From NCBI RefSeq assembly GCF_002095465.1, contig NZ_MLFP01000017.1, forward strand, positions 46,420-110,419: a stretch of DNA of 64,000 nucleotides, read 5' to 3'. The position numbers and the translations under genes were made by a program. How positions within the stretch are numbered: position 1 is the stretch's first letter; each line of letters starts with the position of its first letter. The DNA comes from Pantoea rodasii. Its GTDB lineage: Bacteria; Pseudomonadota; Gammaproteobacteria; Enterobacterales; Enterobacteriaceae. Below the pieces are notes generated by a model that was not told the origin of the DNA, made no database searches, and was given only the letters and a program-made list of their open reading frames with translations. This document shows positions 17,940-27,164 of this stretch, piece after piece.

Positions 17940-18236
17940 GATTTCACGGCGATTTCAGCCTGAAATTCATTTTAAAACCCCATACGAATCATAACTTTAA
18001 GCATGAAATCCAGCTGGCGAGGCGATGAAATTTCTTTCTATCCATGCTTCATTTCCTCGCGGTTACATGGGTGAGTCGATTTCTCACTCAGCTGGTTAAA
18101 TTGCCTCCACTCTTACCGTATAAAACCTGTTCAGTCATGTAATCTTGAATCATGGAGGGGTGAAATCAGTGGCGATTTCAGCCTGAAATTTCAACGCTGA
18201 GAAGTTATATTTCATACAGTTAGCGATGAAATCGCT
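17940..18236. repeat. Candidate centromere (parS) cluster downstream of parB
   Basis: The 450-bp gap between the activator gene and parB is filled with about ten copies of the half-site GATTTCA/TGAAATC. Two exact 20-bp direct repeats, GGCGATTTCAGCCTGAAATT, lie at 17948-17967 and 18171-18190. Each holds the 15-bp palindrome ATTTCA-GCC-TGAAAT. Other half-sites are near 17940, 18004, 18026, 18161 and 18226. Position next to parB and palindromic repetition are the hallmarks of a centromere bound by ParB. A third, nearly identical site is at 42296-42310. No gene is seen in this gap. Confidence 0.65.
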
Positions 18237-18260
18237 CTGGCGAAAGGCTGAAGTTAAACC

Positions 18261-18282
18261 AAAAAAAACCGCCCGGAGGCGG
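18261..18282 (-). terminator. Intrinsic terminator of the parAB operon
   Basis: A CCGCC-CGGA-GGCGG stem (18269-18282) is followed on the minus strand by eight T residues, nine bases after the parB stop codon. Confidence 0.88.
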
Positions 18283-18290
18283 CATTTCAC

Positions 18291-19262
18291 TTACTGATTG
18301 AGATACTTGTTGAGCGTCTCGTTTATCACGCGATCCAACTCATCCTGCAACTCTTTCGACTGACGATTGAATTCATAGCTGAACATACGGCCACGCGTTT
18401 TCTTACGCGCATAACGATCTTTATCAGCAAACGCCCATAACGGAGTCGCAACAGATTTATCTTTTACAGGCGATTGAATCAGTGTCTGGCTACCATTGCG
18501 AACTAAACGCAGAATGCCATTCTTGACTTCATCCTCCGCCAGTCCATCGCGAGCACAAACGGTATCCACATCCATGCCGATTGTATCGATCAATGCTTCT
18601 ACCGACTGCCCAATCTCCTGCAACTTCTCATAGGCTTGCAATAGCGTTTTATAATCTGGATAGGTTAATTCAGAGTGGTTGGGGAACAGCGTCACTAACT
18701 CCAGTGGCACACTCGCAGCCTGTAAAGCGCGCGTAACTTTAGCCTGAGAAAGACCTTCGCTCTGCGCGATGTCCTTTTGTGACAATCCGCCTTCTTTCAA
18801 CGACAGCAAACGCATTCCAACTTCGCGAAGATTATGTTCGCGTGCAGTCTGGATATCCTGAGCAAGACGACGCGCTTCTTCGGCAGAGATAGCCACGTCA
18901 GTCACCAGCACGTCCAGACCCGTTTTACAGTGCAGGGCAGCTGCGCGACGGCGAGAACCGTCAAGAATCTCAATGCGATCGCCGCGCTGAACGCCAATAG
19001 CAGGGAAGAATTGCTGTAATTTGATGGTGCGAATGATGTCGCGCAGTGATTCTGGCGTTAGCCCTGATTGATCACGGCCGTTTGTCTCCATCACCACATA
19101 GGTTCTTTCTTCGATGTCCTTCGCCGTGATGTGCTCCAGCGTGAACAAGGCACGCTTGCCGGTCGCCAGGATAAACGTTTGAGAATGACCTTCTGAAGCA
19201 TCCTCAGTTTGCAAAGGTGTCTGGCTGAAGGTTCGGCCAATCGTGATTCTTTTTGCGCTCAT
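18291..19262 (-). CDS. parB: Plasmid partition protein ParB
   Basis: This 323-aa centromere-binding protein belongs to the P1 ParB/F SopB group. It has an N-terminal ParA-interaction segment, a ParB/Srx CTPase-type domain with ILDGSRRRAAAL near 110-121, and a helix-turn-helix at about 168-190 (GLSQKDIAQSEGLSQAKVTR). A long C-terminal dimer domain ends NETLNKYLNQ. The start ATG has GAGG five bases upstream, and the gene follows parA by seven bases. It should load on the palindromic repeats downstream and stimulate ParA ATPase to segregate the replicon. Confidence 0.93.
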   Translation of the reverse strand: MSAKRITIGRTFSQTPLQTEDASEGHSQTFILATGKRALFTLEHITAKDIEERTYVVMETNGRDQSGLTPESLRDIIRTIKLQQFFPAIGVQRGDRIEILDGSRRRAAALHCKTGLDVLVTDVAISAEEARRLAQDIQTAREHNLREVGMRLLSLKEGGLSQKDIAQSEGLSQAKVTRALQAASVPLELVTLFPNHSELTYPDYKTLLQAYEKLQEIGQSVEALIDTIGMDVDTVCARDGLAEDEVKNGILRLVRNGSQTLIQSPVKDKSVATPLWAFADKDRYARKKTRGRMFSYEFNRQSKELQDELDRVINETLNKYLNQ

Positions 19263-19269
19263 AGTAACC

Positions 19270-20469
19270 TCAGTTCAGGCGAATAAATTCGATACGGTCA
19301 AATACGGCTTTCGCGAAGTCTTCCGCGGCAGAACGCGCATTTTTCAGCGCTTCGGTGCTGCCCACGTAAGTCGATGGGTTAGCAGAGATCACCGTATCAA
19401 ACGACTCTCCACAGCGCTCAAAGCCATCCAGACGCGGTAAAGCGGCATCGAGCATGTCACCACCAAAGATCTCTTTTGCGAGGCTGTGACACAGCTTGTG
19501 GTCGGCTTTGTTGGATAGCTTGGACATAAAGCCAATATTTCCCTGCAAGCGGCAGGATGCGCCTGATTCTTCGATAATGCCAATCAGCTCCGGCAAACGC
19601 GTCAGGTACTTTAGCGTTGAATGGAAATCAACTTGCGCAGGGGGAACTGGCGTCATCAATAAATCGGAAGCCGCGATGGCATTCTTCAGGAAGGCATCCA
19701 GATGCGGGCCGCTGTCGATAAAGATGAAGTCATAGTCTTTCTTCAATTTGGCGACGACGTTGTCATACAACACGGCATGCACGTTCTGAGTGGGTAAATG
19801 CTCAGCACACAGCTCTTCCCAACGTGAAGCGATAAAGGCGTCATCAATCGAAGCAGGTAAGACATCCACACCGGGAATGATGGATGGCACGATAAACTCA
19901 TTAATTAACTCTTCGCGACCCACATTTTGCAGCATCGCCTGCGCGGCGGTGGCTTCGACTAATCCCACTGAACGTTGATGATTGAGGAACATGGTCGCGG
20001 AGGATTGCGGATCGAGATCAATAACCAGAATGCGCAGGTCTTCAAACAGCAGGTGAGGATGTGCACGAAGCGCGTGGGCAAGCGAAACTGTAGAAACGGT
20101 TTTCGAAACGCCGCCTTTAAGATTTCCGACAAACAGCGTAAAGGCATCTTTATGACGATCGCGATATTTCGGCACGCCGCGATGATGATAGATATCAATG
20201 ATGTTTTGAATCGACATCGCGTATTTGGTTGAGCTGCCCGCTGCACGTTTATCGAAGGGATAGCCGTTCTCTTCCATCTCATTGACAGCGTAATCAACGC
20301 TCGCACGCGTTAATTTTGGCAGTTTGGCTAACGCCGCTTTAGCGTAAACCTGATAGAAAGTGTTTTCTTTCAACTCTTCTTTCTGTGCCTGAATTTGATC
20401 GGTCAGGCTCATCAGCATTTTTTCTGAACGTTGTGCGACTTTCAGAACTTGCTTCTCATCGTTAGCCAT
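19270..20469 (-). CDS. parA: Plasmid partition ATPase ParA (type Ia)
   Basis: This 399-aa Walker-type ATPase has the deviant Walker A KGGVSKT in FVGNLKGGVSKTVSTVSLAHAL, Walker A' LVIDLDPQSSAT, and Walker B DFIFIDSGPHLD. The extra 100-residue N-terminus is the DNA-binding region of P1/F-type (type Ia) ParA proteins, which repress their own operon. The ATG at 20469 (MANDEKQ) is chosen because GGAG lies five bases upstream. A frame extension to 20484 lacks support. It is first in parAB, and a 17-bp-arm inverted repeat lies just upstream. Confidence 0.94.
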   Translation of the reverse strand: MANDEKQVLKVAQRSEKMLMSLTDQIQAQKEELKENTFYQVYAKAALAKLPKLTRASVDYAVNEMEENGYPFDKRAAGSSTKYAMSIQNIIDIYHHRGVPKYRDRHKDAFTLFVGNLKGGVSKTVSTVSLAHALRAHPHLLFEDLRILVIDLDPQSSATMFLNHQRSVGLVEATAAQAMLQNVGREELINEFIVPSIIPGVDVLPASIDDAFIASRWEELCAEHLPTQNVHAVLYDNVVAKLKKDYDFIFIDSGPHLDAFLKNAIAASDLLMTPVPPAQVDFHSTLKYLTRLPELIGIIEESGASCRLQGNIGFMSKLSNKADHKLCHSLAKEIFGGDMLDAALPRLDGFERCGESFDTVISANPSTYVGSTEALKNARSAAEDFAKAVFDRIEFIRLN

Positions 20470-20476
20470 ACTTGCT

Positions 20477-20524
20477 CCACACATGTAGGATTTATGACTT
20501 TATACCGAAATCCTGCACACGTGG
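20477..20524. promoter_or_regulatory. Probable parAB operator (inverted repeat)
   Basis: Arms at 20477-20493 and 20508-20524 match at 13 of 17 positions when one is reverse-complemented (CCAC...AGGATTT). They flank 14 bp and sit immediately before the parA start codon. Type Ia ParA proteins autoregulate through exactly such sites. Confidence 0.65.
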
Positions 20525-20598
20525 CAAATATATCTCTTCTGATGAGGAACATTTAGTGTTGTGAAAACACCTTGAGTAATAGGGGCTTAGTCCAAACA

Positions 20599-21954
20599 TT
20601 CACTGTAATCAGTGATCACGATTTAATCAGCGTCGGTTAAACGTCGAAAGTGTGAGCAAAGCCTCATTGCCAGTTTGGTTGTAAGATTCACTGTAATCAG
20701 CATTAATCTTGATGACGCAGCAAGATCAGGGTAGGGGGATTACGGCTGAAATCCTTTTATGCGTTCACTGTATTCGGCAAAACATTCACTATAAGCAGTA
20801 AACGTTCACTGTAATCAGTAGAGGGTTCACTATAGTCAGTAACAATGCGCACAACATTCACTGTAATCAGTAAAGCGCGTTGACCTACACTGGGCTATCT
20901 CAATGCGTGAATGGGCCACACCCGGAGGAAATCAGAATGCCTGATTCCCGCCTGGGTGATTGCTACTGAGACGATGAGAAGTGAAGCTTGCCTCTAACAT
21001 TCACTGTAATCAGCAAATGTTCTTCGAGCGATCTAAAACCACTCAAACATTCACTGTAATCAGTACTTCACTCGTAGCATCTTGCCGAAGCGTTCACTGT
21101 AATCAGCAGCTGGTTTGTATCACGGTTAACGTTCACTGTAATCAGTAAGCCAAATCAGTAGTGGCTGGCAACGTTCACTGTATTCAGTAAATCTCATCGC
21201 AATTCACTTTTTCACGTTTAGATTAGGCCGAAACGGTGAGGCGATAACATTCACTGTAATCAGTAAATCGGGTATCGCTGGACACCCTGGAACATTCACT
21301 GTAATCAGCAGACTGACGAAGATTGATGACATTCAGGCGTGGTGATTAACAGAAACGTAGCCAACCAATGGGCATGTCATCGCGACGAATCATTCACTGT
21401 AATCAGCAGATTTGTGCCGGGATGGTTTGAGTCATCACGTTCCCTAAGATTCACGTCGAGGCTTATAGCAGGCCGAAGAACGGGCTTCACTCTGCCAAAC
21501 ATTCACTGTAATCAGTGACCGTTGCTCGCCATGACAAATGACAACGTTCACTGTAATCAGTGAACCGATCCTAAGAGCCAGACATGATCGAGTTGGAAAA
21601 GGTATCGGAAGAGGGGAGGGCAACTACACGTTCACTATAATCAGTGACAGCGTGACGCGTTAAAACGGGCAGCTAATCCCGGCAGTCGATGCACCGTCAT
21701 GACGTCGAATGCGGTCGAAAATCAGGGCATTCATTCACTGTAATCAGTGAAGGTGACCAACCCTGTCACTTTTACTGGTTACCTGTACAGTTAATGCACT
21801 GATTACAGTGAATGAAATGACCAGATCAGGATGTTTTCTAATTAATTCATAGCGTTAGATATTTACGTTCACTGTAATCAGTAACGAGCTTTCTTTCCGT
21901 ATTCACTGTAATCAGTAGATGTTACCTCAATGGCTAATGTTCACTGTAATCAGC
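20599..21954 (+). repeat. Iteron array A (22 plus-strand copies and one inverted copy)
   Basis: The consensus is TTCACTGTAATCAGY, 15 bp. Starts are 20599, 20687, 20764, 20785, 20805, 20826, 20857, 21000, 21050, 21093, 21132, 21174, 21250, 21295, 21393, 21502, 21547, 21631, 21734, 21868, 21902 and 21940, plus one reversed copy at 21798. Seventeen plus-strand copies match exactly; the copies at 20764, 20785, 20826, 21174 and 21631 vary at one to three bases. Spacers range from 5 to over 100 bp with no shared sequence. The region has no convincing gene. It is the Rep-binding part of the origin, probably also acting in copy-number control by handcuffing. Confidence 0.92.
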
Positions 21955-22086
21955 ATTTGGGGCTCGAACAGGCAATAAGGTGCACTCAATACCCACCTGG
22001 TGAGTACTTACTATCTTTAAAGTCCCCGGAAATTCGTTAGATTTATGAGCAAAGCCAATGGATATGGAAGTATTGAATGTCTGAAT

Positions 22087-22222
22087 ACTGTTTACAGTGA
22101 ACGTTGCTGATTACAGTGAATGCGTGGCGGGTAACTGATTACAGTGAATGAGGCAGATGAGGCAAGTGTCACTTTTAGCGATAAAGTGACACTGCCATGG
22201 GGGCGATACTGATTACAGTGAA
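22087..22222 (-). repeat. Iteron array B (four minus-strand copies)
   Basis: ACTGATTACAGTGAA-type copies lie at 22087, 22106, 22134 and 22208, all opposite in orientation to array A. They end nine bases before the rep stop codon. The 130 bp between arrays A and B contains no iteron. Confidence 0.9.
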
Positions 22223-22230
22223 CGGGAAAA

Positions 22231-23160
22231 TCAGTCCTCGAATTCAATGTCATCCAGCGAATCGATGCTCTCAAGATTGCTGATGCCATCGAGTTTCGGC
22301 GTTCTGCTGTGGATGATGAAGAACACAGAACGTCCACGCTTCACTTCTGAATAGTCGAGGTAACCAATCTCTTTCAACTGCTCCATCGCGCGTCTGACCA
22401 CGTGGTTCTGCGTCGTGGTTTTCGAACCCAGGTTTAAACGCATGCGCAAACGAGCGAGCGAGATAGGCGCGGGGTTGGTGGGCAAGCTTTCAAGATAGGT
22501 ATAAAGCGCCTGCGCCGATTCCTTACGCTTGAGTCGTGAAATGGCTCTCAGCTGCAGTAAAACTTTATGGTCAAAGTTATACAGCTCGAACAACTTAGGA
22601 TCGGCCTGAATACGGACCAGATCCTTTTCACGATCGTAATACGCGGATTGCACCAGGTGGGTATGATACGCTTTGCCATTACCTTCAAAGGACAACGTGT
22701 TAGTCGCGATGCGTCGTAAAGAGGCATCTAAACGCTTACGTAAGGCCGCTGACGAGTTTGCCGAAGGGATCCCGCACATTTTCACGAAATCGATAAACGG
22801 CAGCGTCACGGTGTCGCCCTTTGAGGGATAACGCGAGAAGGACTGGATAATGCCAGCCCAGGTTTTAAAATCATTGTCCATATCCAGCCTTGCGCCGGTA
22901 ATGGTGATCTTTTCATAGCCTTCCGATTTTACCAACGAAAGGTTCTTAAGCTCTTTCGTGGCATCCGTTGAAGCCATTGCACCCGATTTTCCGCGTGCCG
23001 TTGATTTCAATGTCGGAACGAACAGACCCAGGCGCATTAAAGCGACCGGTTGTACGGTGTTATTTTTATTGGGGTGGAGCTGAATAACTTCACCACTGTT
23101 TTTCGTCACCGACAGAAAAGGTTCTAGTAACGCCTTGTTTTCACTCTCTTTATCTGCCAT
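22231..23160 (-). CDS. repA: Rep_3 family replication initiator
   Basis: This 309-aa initiator has the paired winged-helix layout of the Rep_3 superfamily (relatives of RepE of F and Pi of R6K). The first domain is at about residues 65-180 (INKM-like region, [27 protein letters not shown]). The second is at about 195-290 ([27 protein letters not shown], then [44 protein letters not shown]). An acidic tail ends [13 protein letters not shown]. Flanking iterons on both sides support its role, and those upstream overlap its promoter region, implying autoregulation. Large enterobacterial plasmids of the Pantoea type carry this kind of Rep. Confidence 0.92.
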   Translation of the reverse strand: MADKESENKALLEPFLSVTKNSGEVIQLHPNKNNTVQPVALMRLGLFVPTLKSTARGKSGAMASTDATKELKNLSLVKSEGYEKITITGARLDMDNDFKTWAGIIQSFSRYPSKGDTVTLPFIDFVKMCGIPSANSSAALRKRLDASLRRIATNTLSFEGNGKAYHTHLVQSAYYDREKDLVRIQADPKLFELYNFDHKVLLQLRAISRLKRKESAQALYTYLESLPTNPAPISLARLRMRLNLGSKTTTQNHVVRRAMEQLKEIGYLDYSEVKRGRSVFFIIHSRTPKLDGISNLESIDSLDDIEFED

Positions 23161-23199
23161 AGCCTGAGATCTTCATTCTGTGGATGAAAAGGATCGATT

Positions 23200-23299
23200 T
23201 CTGATTACAGTGAACACTAACACTGTTTATAGTGAACATTCTACTGTCTATAGTGAATAATGTACTGACTATAGTGGGTGTTTTTCTGATTATAGTGAA
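23200..23299 (-). repeat. Iteron array C in the rep promoter region (five copies)
   Basis: Copies start at 23200, 23222, 23243, 23264 and 23285, exactly 21-22 bp apart (two helical turns). Apart from the first, they carry TATAGTGAA rather than TACAGTGAA. Regular phasing and position 40-140 bp upstream of rep suggest an operator for autorepression or the core origin. Confidence 0.88.
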
Positions 23300-23340
23300 C
23301 GTGATCACCTTCTCAGGCCTTGTGTGGTGCGGCTTGCGGC

Positions 23341-23396
23341 GATCGGGGATCTCTTAGGATCTCTTTAAGATCTCTCTATGATCTTTTATAGAGATC
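23341..23396. other. Dam-site-rich candidate DNA unwinding element of the plasmid origin
   Basis: Six GATC sites occur in 56 bp, at 23341, 23348, 23358, 23369, 23380 and 23393, within a repeated GATCTCT(T/C) pattern. The stretch resembles the Dam-methylated 13-mers of E. coli oriC. It adjoins iteron array C. A degenerate iteron (TTCACTGTATAACTG) follows at 23399. The rest of the 23160-23638 gap shows no gene. Confidence 0.65.
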
Positions 23397-23638
23397 TATT
23401 CACTGTATAACTGAATAAGCCTATGAAGAATCAGTGCCCGGCAGCGGAAACTGTATAAATACGCTGCTCCACCAAATCACTGCGCCAACCGCGTCTAATC
23501 GTAAGCTGCCATCGGAATACACCTCAAATTTTCTTCAGAAGAGAACAACTTCCTCACTATTATTCATTTTTCATCAACCAGAGCCCAGCGTAAGGTAGGT
23601 TGCAACATGACTCTATTCACTTATGACGAAGGCATCTC

Positions 23639-25014
23639 ATGACTGACAACGTTATCTCACGCAATCCCACCAGCGGTGAAATCATCGCAACCTATCCATT
23701 GCAGACTCACGCAGAACTCGAAACCGCACTTCAGCAGAGTGCTGAAGCCTTTGCACAATGGCGTGCCACAGGCATGGATAAGCGCATCCTGGTTTTACGT
23801 CAGTTAGCGGAACAGATCCGCCAACGTCAGGATCAGCTGGTGAGAATGGCCACGCTGGAGATGGGCAAGCCTATCGCACAGGCACGGGCGGAAGTCCTGA
23901 AATGTGCCAATCTCTGCGACTGGTATGCTGAACACGGCCCTGCAATGCTCGCGGACAAACCAACGCTGGTGGAAAATCAGCAGGCATGGCAATCCTTCCG
24001 CCCGATCGGGGCGATCCTTGCCGTCATGCCATGGAACTTCCCTTACTGGCAGGTACTGCGTGGTGCGGTTAGCATGCTGCTGGCAGGAAACACTTATGTG
24101 TTGAAGCACGCACCTAGCGTTATGGGCTCTGCTCACTTGATGAGAGAGTTGTTTGACGCTACCGATCTTCCCAAAGGCGGTTTCACGGTGATCAACGTCG
24201 ATAACGACGGCGTTTCAACAGCGATCAAGGATCCTCGTATCGCGGCTGTCGCTGTGACAGGCAGTGTTCGAGCGGGTGGGGCAATCGCAGCACAAGCGGG
24301 TGCAGTCCTGAAAAAACTGTACTGGAGTTGGGTGGCGCAGATCCTTTCATCGTGCTGGCAGATGCTGACCTGGATGCTGCAGTGGCCTCAGCCGTCGCAG
24401 GACGCTACCAGAACACCGGGCAGGTGTGTATGGCAGCCAAACGGTTCATTATCGAAGAGAGCGTCGCAGAAGCGTTTGAGGCGCGTTTCAGCGCGGCTGT
24501 GCAGGCGTTGAAAATGGGCGATCCATTGAGTGAAGAAACCTACATCGGTCCAATGGCGCGATACGATCTGCGAGATGAACTGGATAACCAGGTGCAGGAA
24601 ACCCTGAAACAAGGCGCTCGTCTGGTGCTGGGTGGCCACAAGATCGACGGCGTGGGCAACTACTACGCGCCGACGATCCTCGCTGATGTCACGCCAGAGA
24701 TGACAGCGTTCACTCAAGAGATCTTCGGCCCTGTCGCAGCCATTACCGTTGCACGTGATGCCAAACATGCATTAGCGCTGGCTAATGACAGTGAGTTCGG
24801 TTTGAGTGCCACCGTTTGGACGGGCAATGAATCCGTAGCAAATGAACTGGCTGAGCAACTGGAAACGGGTGCGGTGTTCATTAACGGCAATGGTGCCTCA
24901 GATCCTCGCGTAGCAATCGGTGGGGTGAAGAAAAGCGGTTACGGCCGTGAACTCTCCAGTTTTGGTGTGCATGAATTCTGCAATATCCAGACGGTTTGGA
25001 AGAATCGCCGCTAA
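23639..25014 (+). pseudogene. NAD(P)-dependent aldehyde dehydrogenase (succinate-semialdehyde type), frameshifted
   Basis: Corrected length is about 458 aa, as for the Sad/YneI-type succinate semialdehyde dehydrogenases. Frame 1 (23639 on) holds the substrate and NAD domains (MPWNFPYWQVLRGAVSMLLAGNTYVLKHA, VAVTGSVRAG). Frame 2 (through 25014) holds GGADPFIVLADADLD, the catalytic Cys in YQNTGQVCMAAKRF, EIFGPVAAI and GGVKKSGYGREL. The break is a run of six A at 24311-24316. Seven A restore KKTVLELGGADP, the canonical sequence. The gene is probably whole in the organism. It has no operon partner. A terminator follows. Confidence 0.88.
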
Positions 25015-25021
25015 GTTTTTC

Positions 25022-25042
25022 AGGGCGCCTGGCACGCGCCCT
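25022..25042 (+). terminator. Terminator of the aldehyde dehydrogenase gene
   Basis: AGGGCGC-CTGGCAC-GCGCCCT is followed by TATTGTTACTTT, eight bases after the stop codon. Confidence 0.7.
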
Positions 25043-25068
25043 TATTGTTACTTTGGCAGCCTGCTTCT

Positions 25069-25083
25069 ACTGATTACAGTGAA
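25069..25083 (-). repeat. Isolated perfect iteron
   Basis: ACTGATTACAGTGAA matches the array consensus exactly but lies 1.8 kb from the nearest array, beyond the dehydrogenase gene. Confidence 0.8.
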
Positions 25084-25259
25084 CATTGCAAACTACATCA
25101 GGTTACAAAACAGTATTTAAATGACGTTAAACCACCAGCATATAAGCCTGATAGAGTAAGTAGGTGCTCACTTATTTAATGGGTTGGGAAGGGATAATCG
25201 CCGTTGTCACTTTAGATAAGGCGACCAGCAGGCCGCCCAAGTTGATCACATCAGATTAC

Positions 25260-25445
25260 TCAGCGCTCATCAAAAGGCACGCCGCCTTTAGACTTCAGAT
25301 GCTTTGGCGTTTCAACAATTGAAACCGTCACCGAATTAGCATCAATTTCAAACGAATCCGCCACCGCAGCCGTAACGGCTTTCAATAACTTTTTCTTCTG
25401 CTCAAGCGAACGCCCTTCCGCAGCATACACAACGATTTCTGGCAT
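25260..25445 (-). CDS. 4-oxalocrotonate tautomerase family protein
   Basis: This 61-aa protein has the usual tautomerase length. The catalytic Pro is the first residue after Met (MPEIVVYAAEGRSLEQKKKL), followed by the helix KKKLLKAVTAAVADSF and the second strand. Such enzymes are small hexamers acting on 2-oxo acids in aromatic degradation, but many are of unknown role. AGGAG precedes the ATG. It stands alone, divergent from the dipeptide-type ABC operon. Confidence 0.88.
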   Translation of the reverse strand: MPEIVVYAAEGRSLEQKKKLLKAVTAAVADSFEIDANSVTVSIVETPKHLKSKGGVPFDER

Positions 25446-25635
25446 AACGGCCTCTCCTTATGGGTGAATTTCTTCCCCCAGCATAAACCACTCGGGCCGA
25501 GCCGCGCAGTGTCAATTGGTTATAAGCCAGCACCAAAGCATTTATCCACGCAGGCAATCTGTGTTTAAATGTGAATTGTTATGTTATAACGTAATTTCTT
25601 TGGGAATTTTGTAGCGGTATTTTTCGGAAACCATA

Positions 25636-27164
25636 ATGAAATCAATGAAAAAATTGCTGATCGCCACGGCGCTCGGCCTGGCTTCTTACGCCTCAACAGC
25701 AGCACAACATCACGAAAATACAGTGCGCATCGCCGCACCCTTCGAAATCAAAGGGGCCGATCCCGCGCTCTCAGGCGATATTCTGTTACGTATGGATGTG
25801 GTGGAAACGCTGGTGGAAGTGAATGAGCGCGGAGAGCCAATCCCCGCGCTGGCACAAAGCTGGCAAGTATCTGAAGACGGATTGCGCTGGCAATTAACGC
25901 TACGCAACAACGTTCGCTTCCATGATGGAACATTATTGGATGCCGCAGCCGTGGTGAAGTCATTAAATACGGCGCGAAGCAAAGCGGGTTTACTGGATAA
26001 AACACCGATAGACGCGATCAGCGGAGAAGGGCTGGTTGTCACTATCACACTGCATGAGCCTTTTACGCCACTGCTCTCGGTGCTGGCAGAAAGTCGTTCA
26101 CAGATTTTGGCGCTGGCCAGCTGGGACGCACAAGGCAATATCACACGCATTATTGGCACTGGCCCGTTTATGCTGACGGCTTTCCAGCCACCGCAGTCAC
26201 TGGCGGTACGTCGCTTTGATGAATATTGGGGTGAAAACCGCAGATCGCCGCGGCCAGCTATCTCTCTTCCGGTCGCGCAGAAACCCGCGCGTTGCTGGCT
26301 GAAAGCGGCGATGCTGATTATGTGTTCAACCTTGATGCGGCCAGCCGTCAGCGTTTGGCGCGCAAACCCACGTTGCAATTACCCGCCATTCCCGTGCCAC
26401 GCACGGTAATGCTGAAACTTAATCTCGGCGATCCTTTACTGACCGAGCAGCCGGTGCGCGAGGCGATCAGTCTGGCGATTGACCGTAACACGCTGGCGAT
26501 GGCGGTGCTGCGTTATTCTGGCGCCGCCAGCCAGCTGTTCCCGCCGAATATGGGTGAATGGCACAACGAAGCATTGCCGCCGCTGCAGTATCAGCCAGCA
26601 CTCGCTGCGCAGCATTTGAAAGACGCTGGATGGCAAGCGGGCGCAGACGGTGTGTTGGTACGCAAAGGCCAGCGCTTTAGCCTGACGCTGCTGACCTTCC
26701 CCGATCGTCCTGAGTTGCCGTTGATGGCGATGATCATCCAGCAGCAGCTGCGACAAATTGGCATTGAAGTGAAGATCAACTCCACCAGCGCCAGTGAGAT
26801 CCCGGCGCAGCACCACAGTAACCGCCTGCAGATGGCGCTGTTCTCGCGAAACTTCGCACTCACACCTGATCCAACCGGCACGTTACTGCAGGATTATGCC
26901 GAGAAAGGCGGTGACTGGGGCGCGATGAACTGGCATCCAGCGGGATTCAGTGCCGCACTGCACACCTTAACGCAATCCACTGATGCCGCAGCGCGGTCGC
27001 AGGCGCGGATATTAATTACCACCGCACTGCAACAGGATCTGCCGGTGATCCCAATCGCCTGGTATCAACAATCTGCGGCGATCAATAGCCAGTTAAAGCA
27101 AGTGACACTTGATCCGTTTGAGCGCCACTTTGGTCTGCGTCAAATGAAGTGGGAGCAAAAATGA
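25636..27164 (+). pseudogene. Dipeptide/nickel-type ABC transporter binding protein, frameshifted
   Basis: The corrected protein is about 509 aa with a Sec signal (MKSMKKLLIATALGLASYASTAA). The SBP_bac_5 fold follows (IKGADPALSGDILLRMDVVETLVEVNERGEPIPALAQSWQVSEDGLRWQLTLR, IIGTGPFMLTAFQ, FDEYWGE). Frame 1 ends at 26409, and frame 2 begins before 26292 with LLAESGDADYVFNL and PVREAISLAIDRNTLA. Four A at 26234-26237 should be five, giving YWGEKPQIAAASYLSSGRAETRALLAESG. The periplasmic protein would deliver a peptide, nickel complex or metallophore to the two permeases that follow. Confidence 0.87.

Noticed and set aside
20599..21954. Repeats that could be taken for a CRISPR array
   Set aside because: The repeat is only 15 bp, spacers vary from 5 to over 100 bp, copies occur on both strands, there are no cas genes, and a Rep_3 gene is adjacent. 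They are replication iterons.
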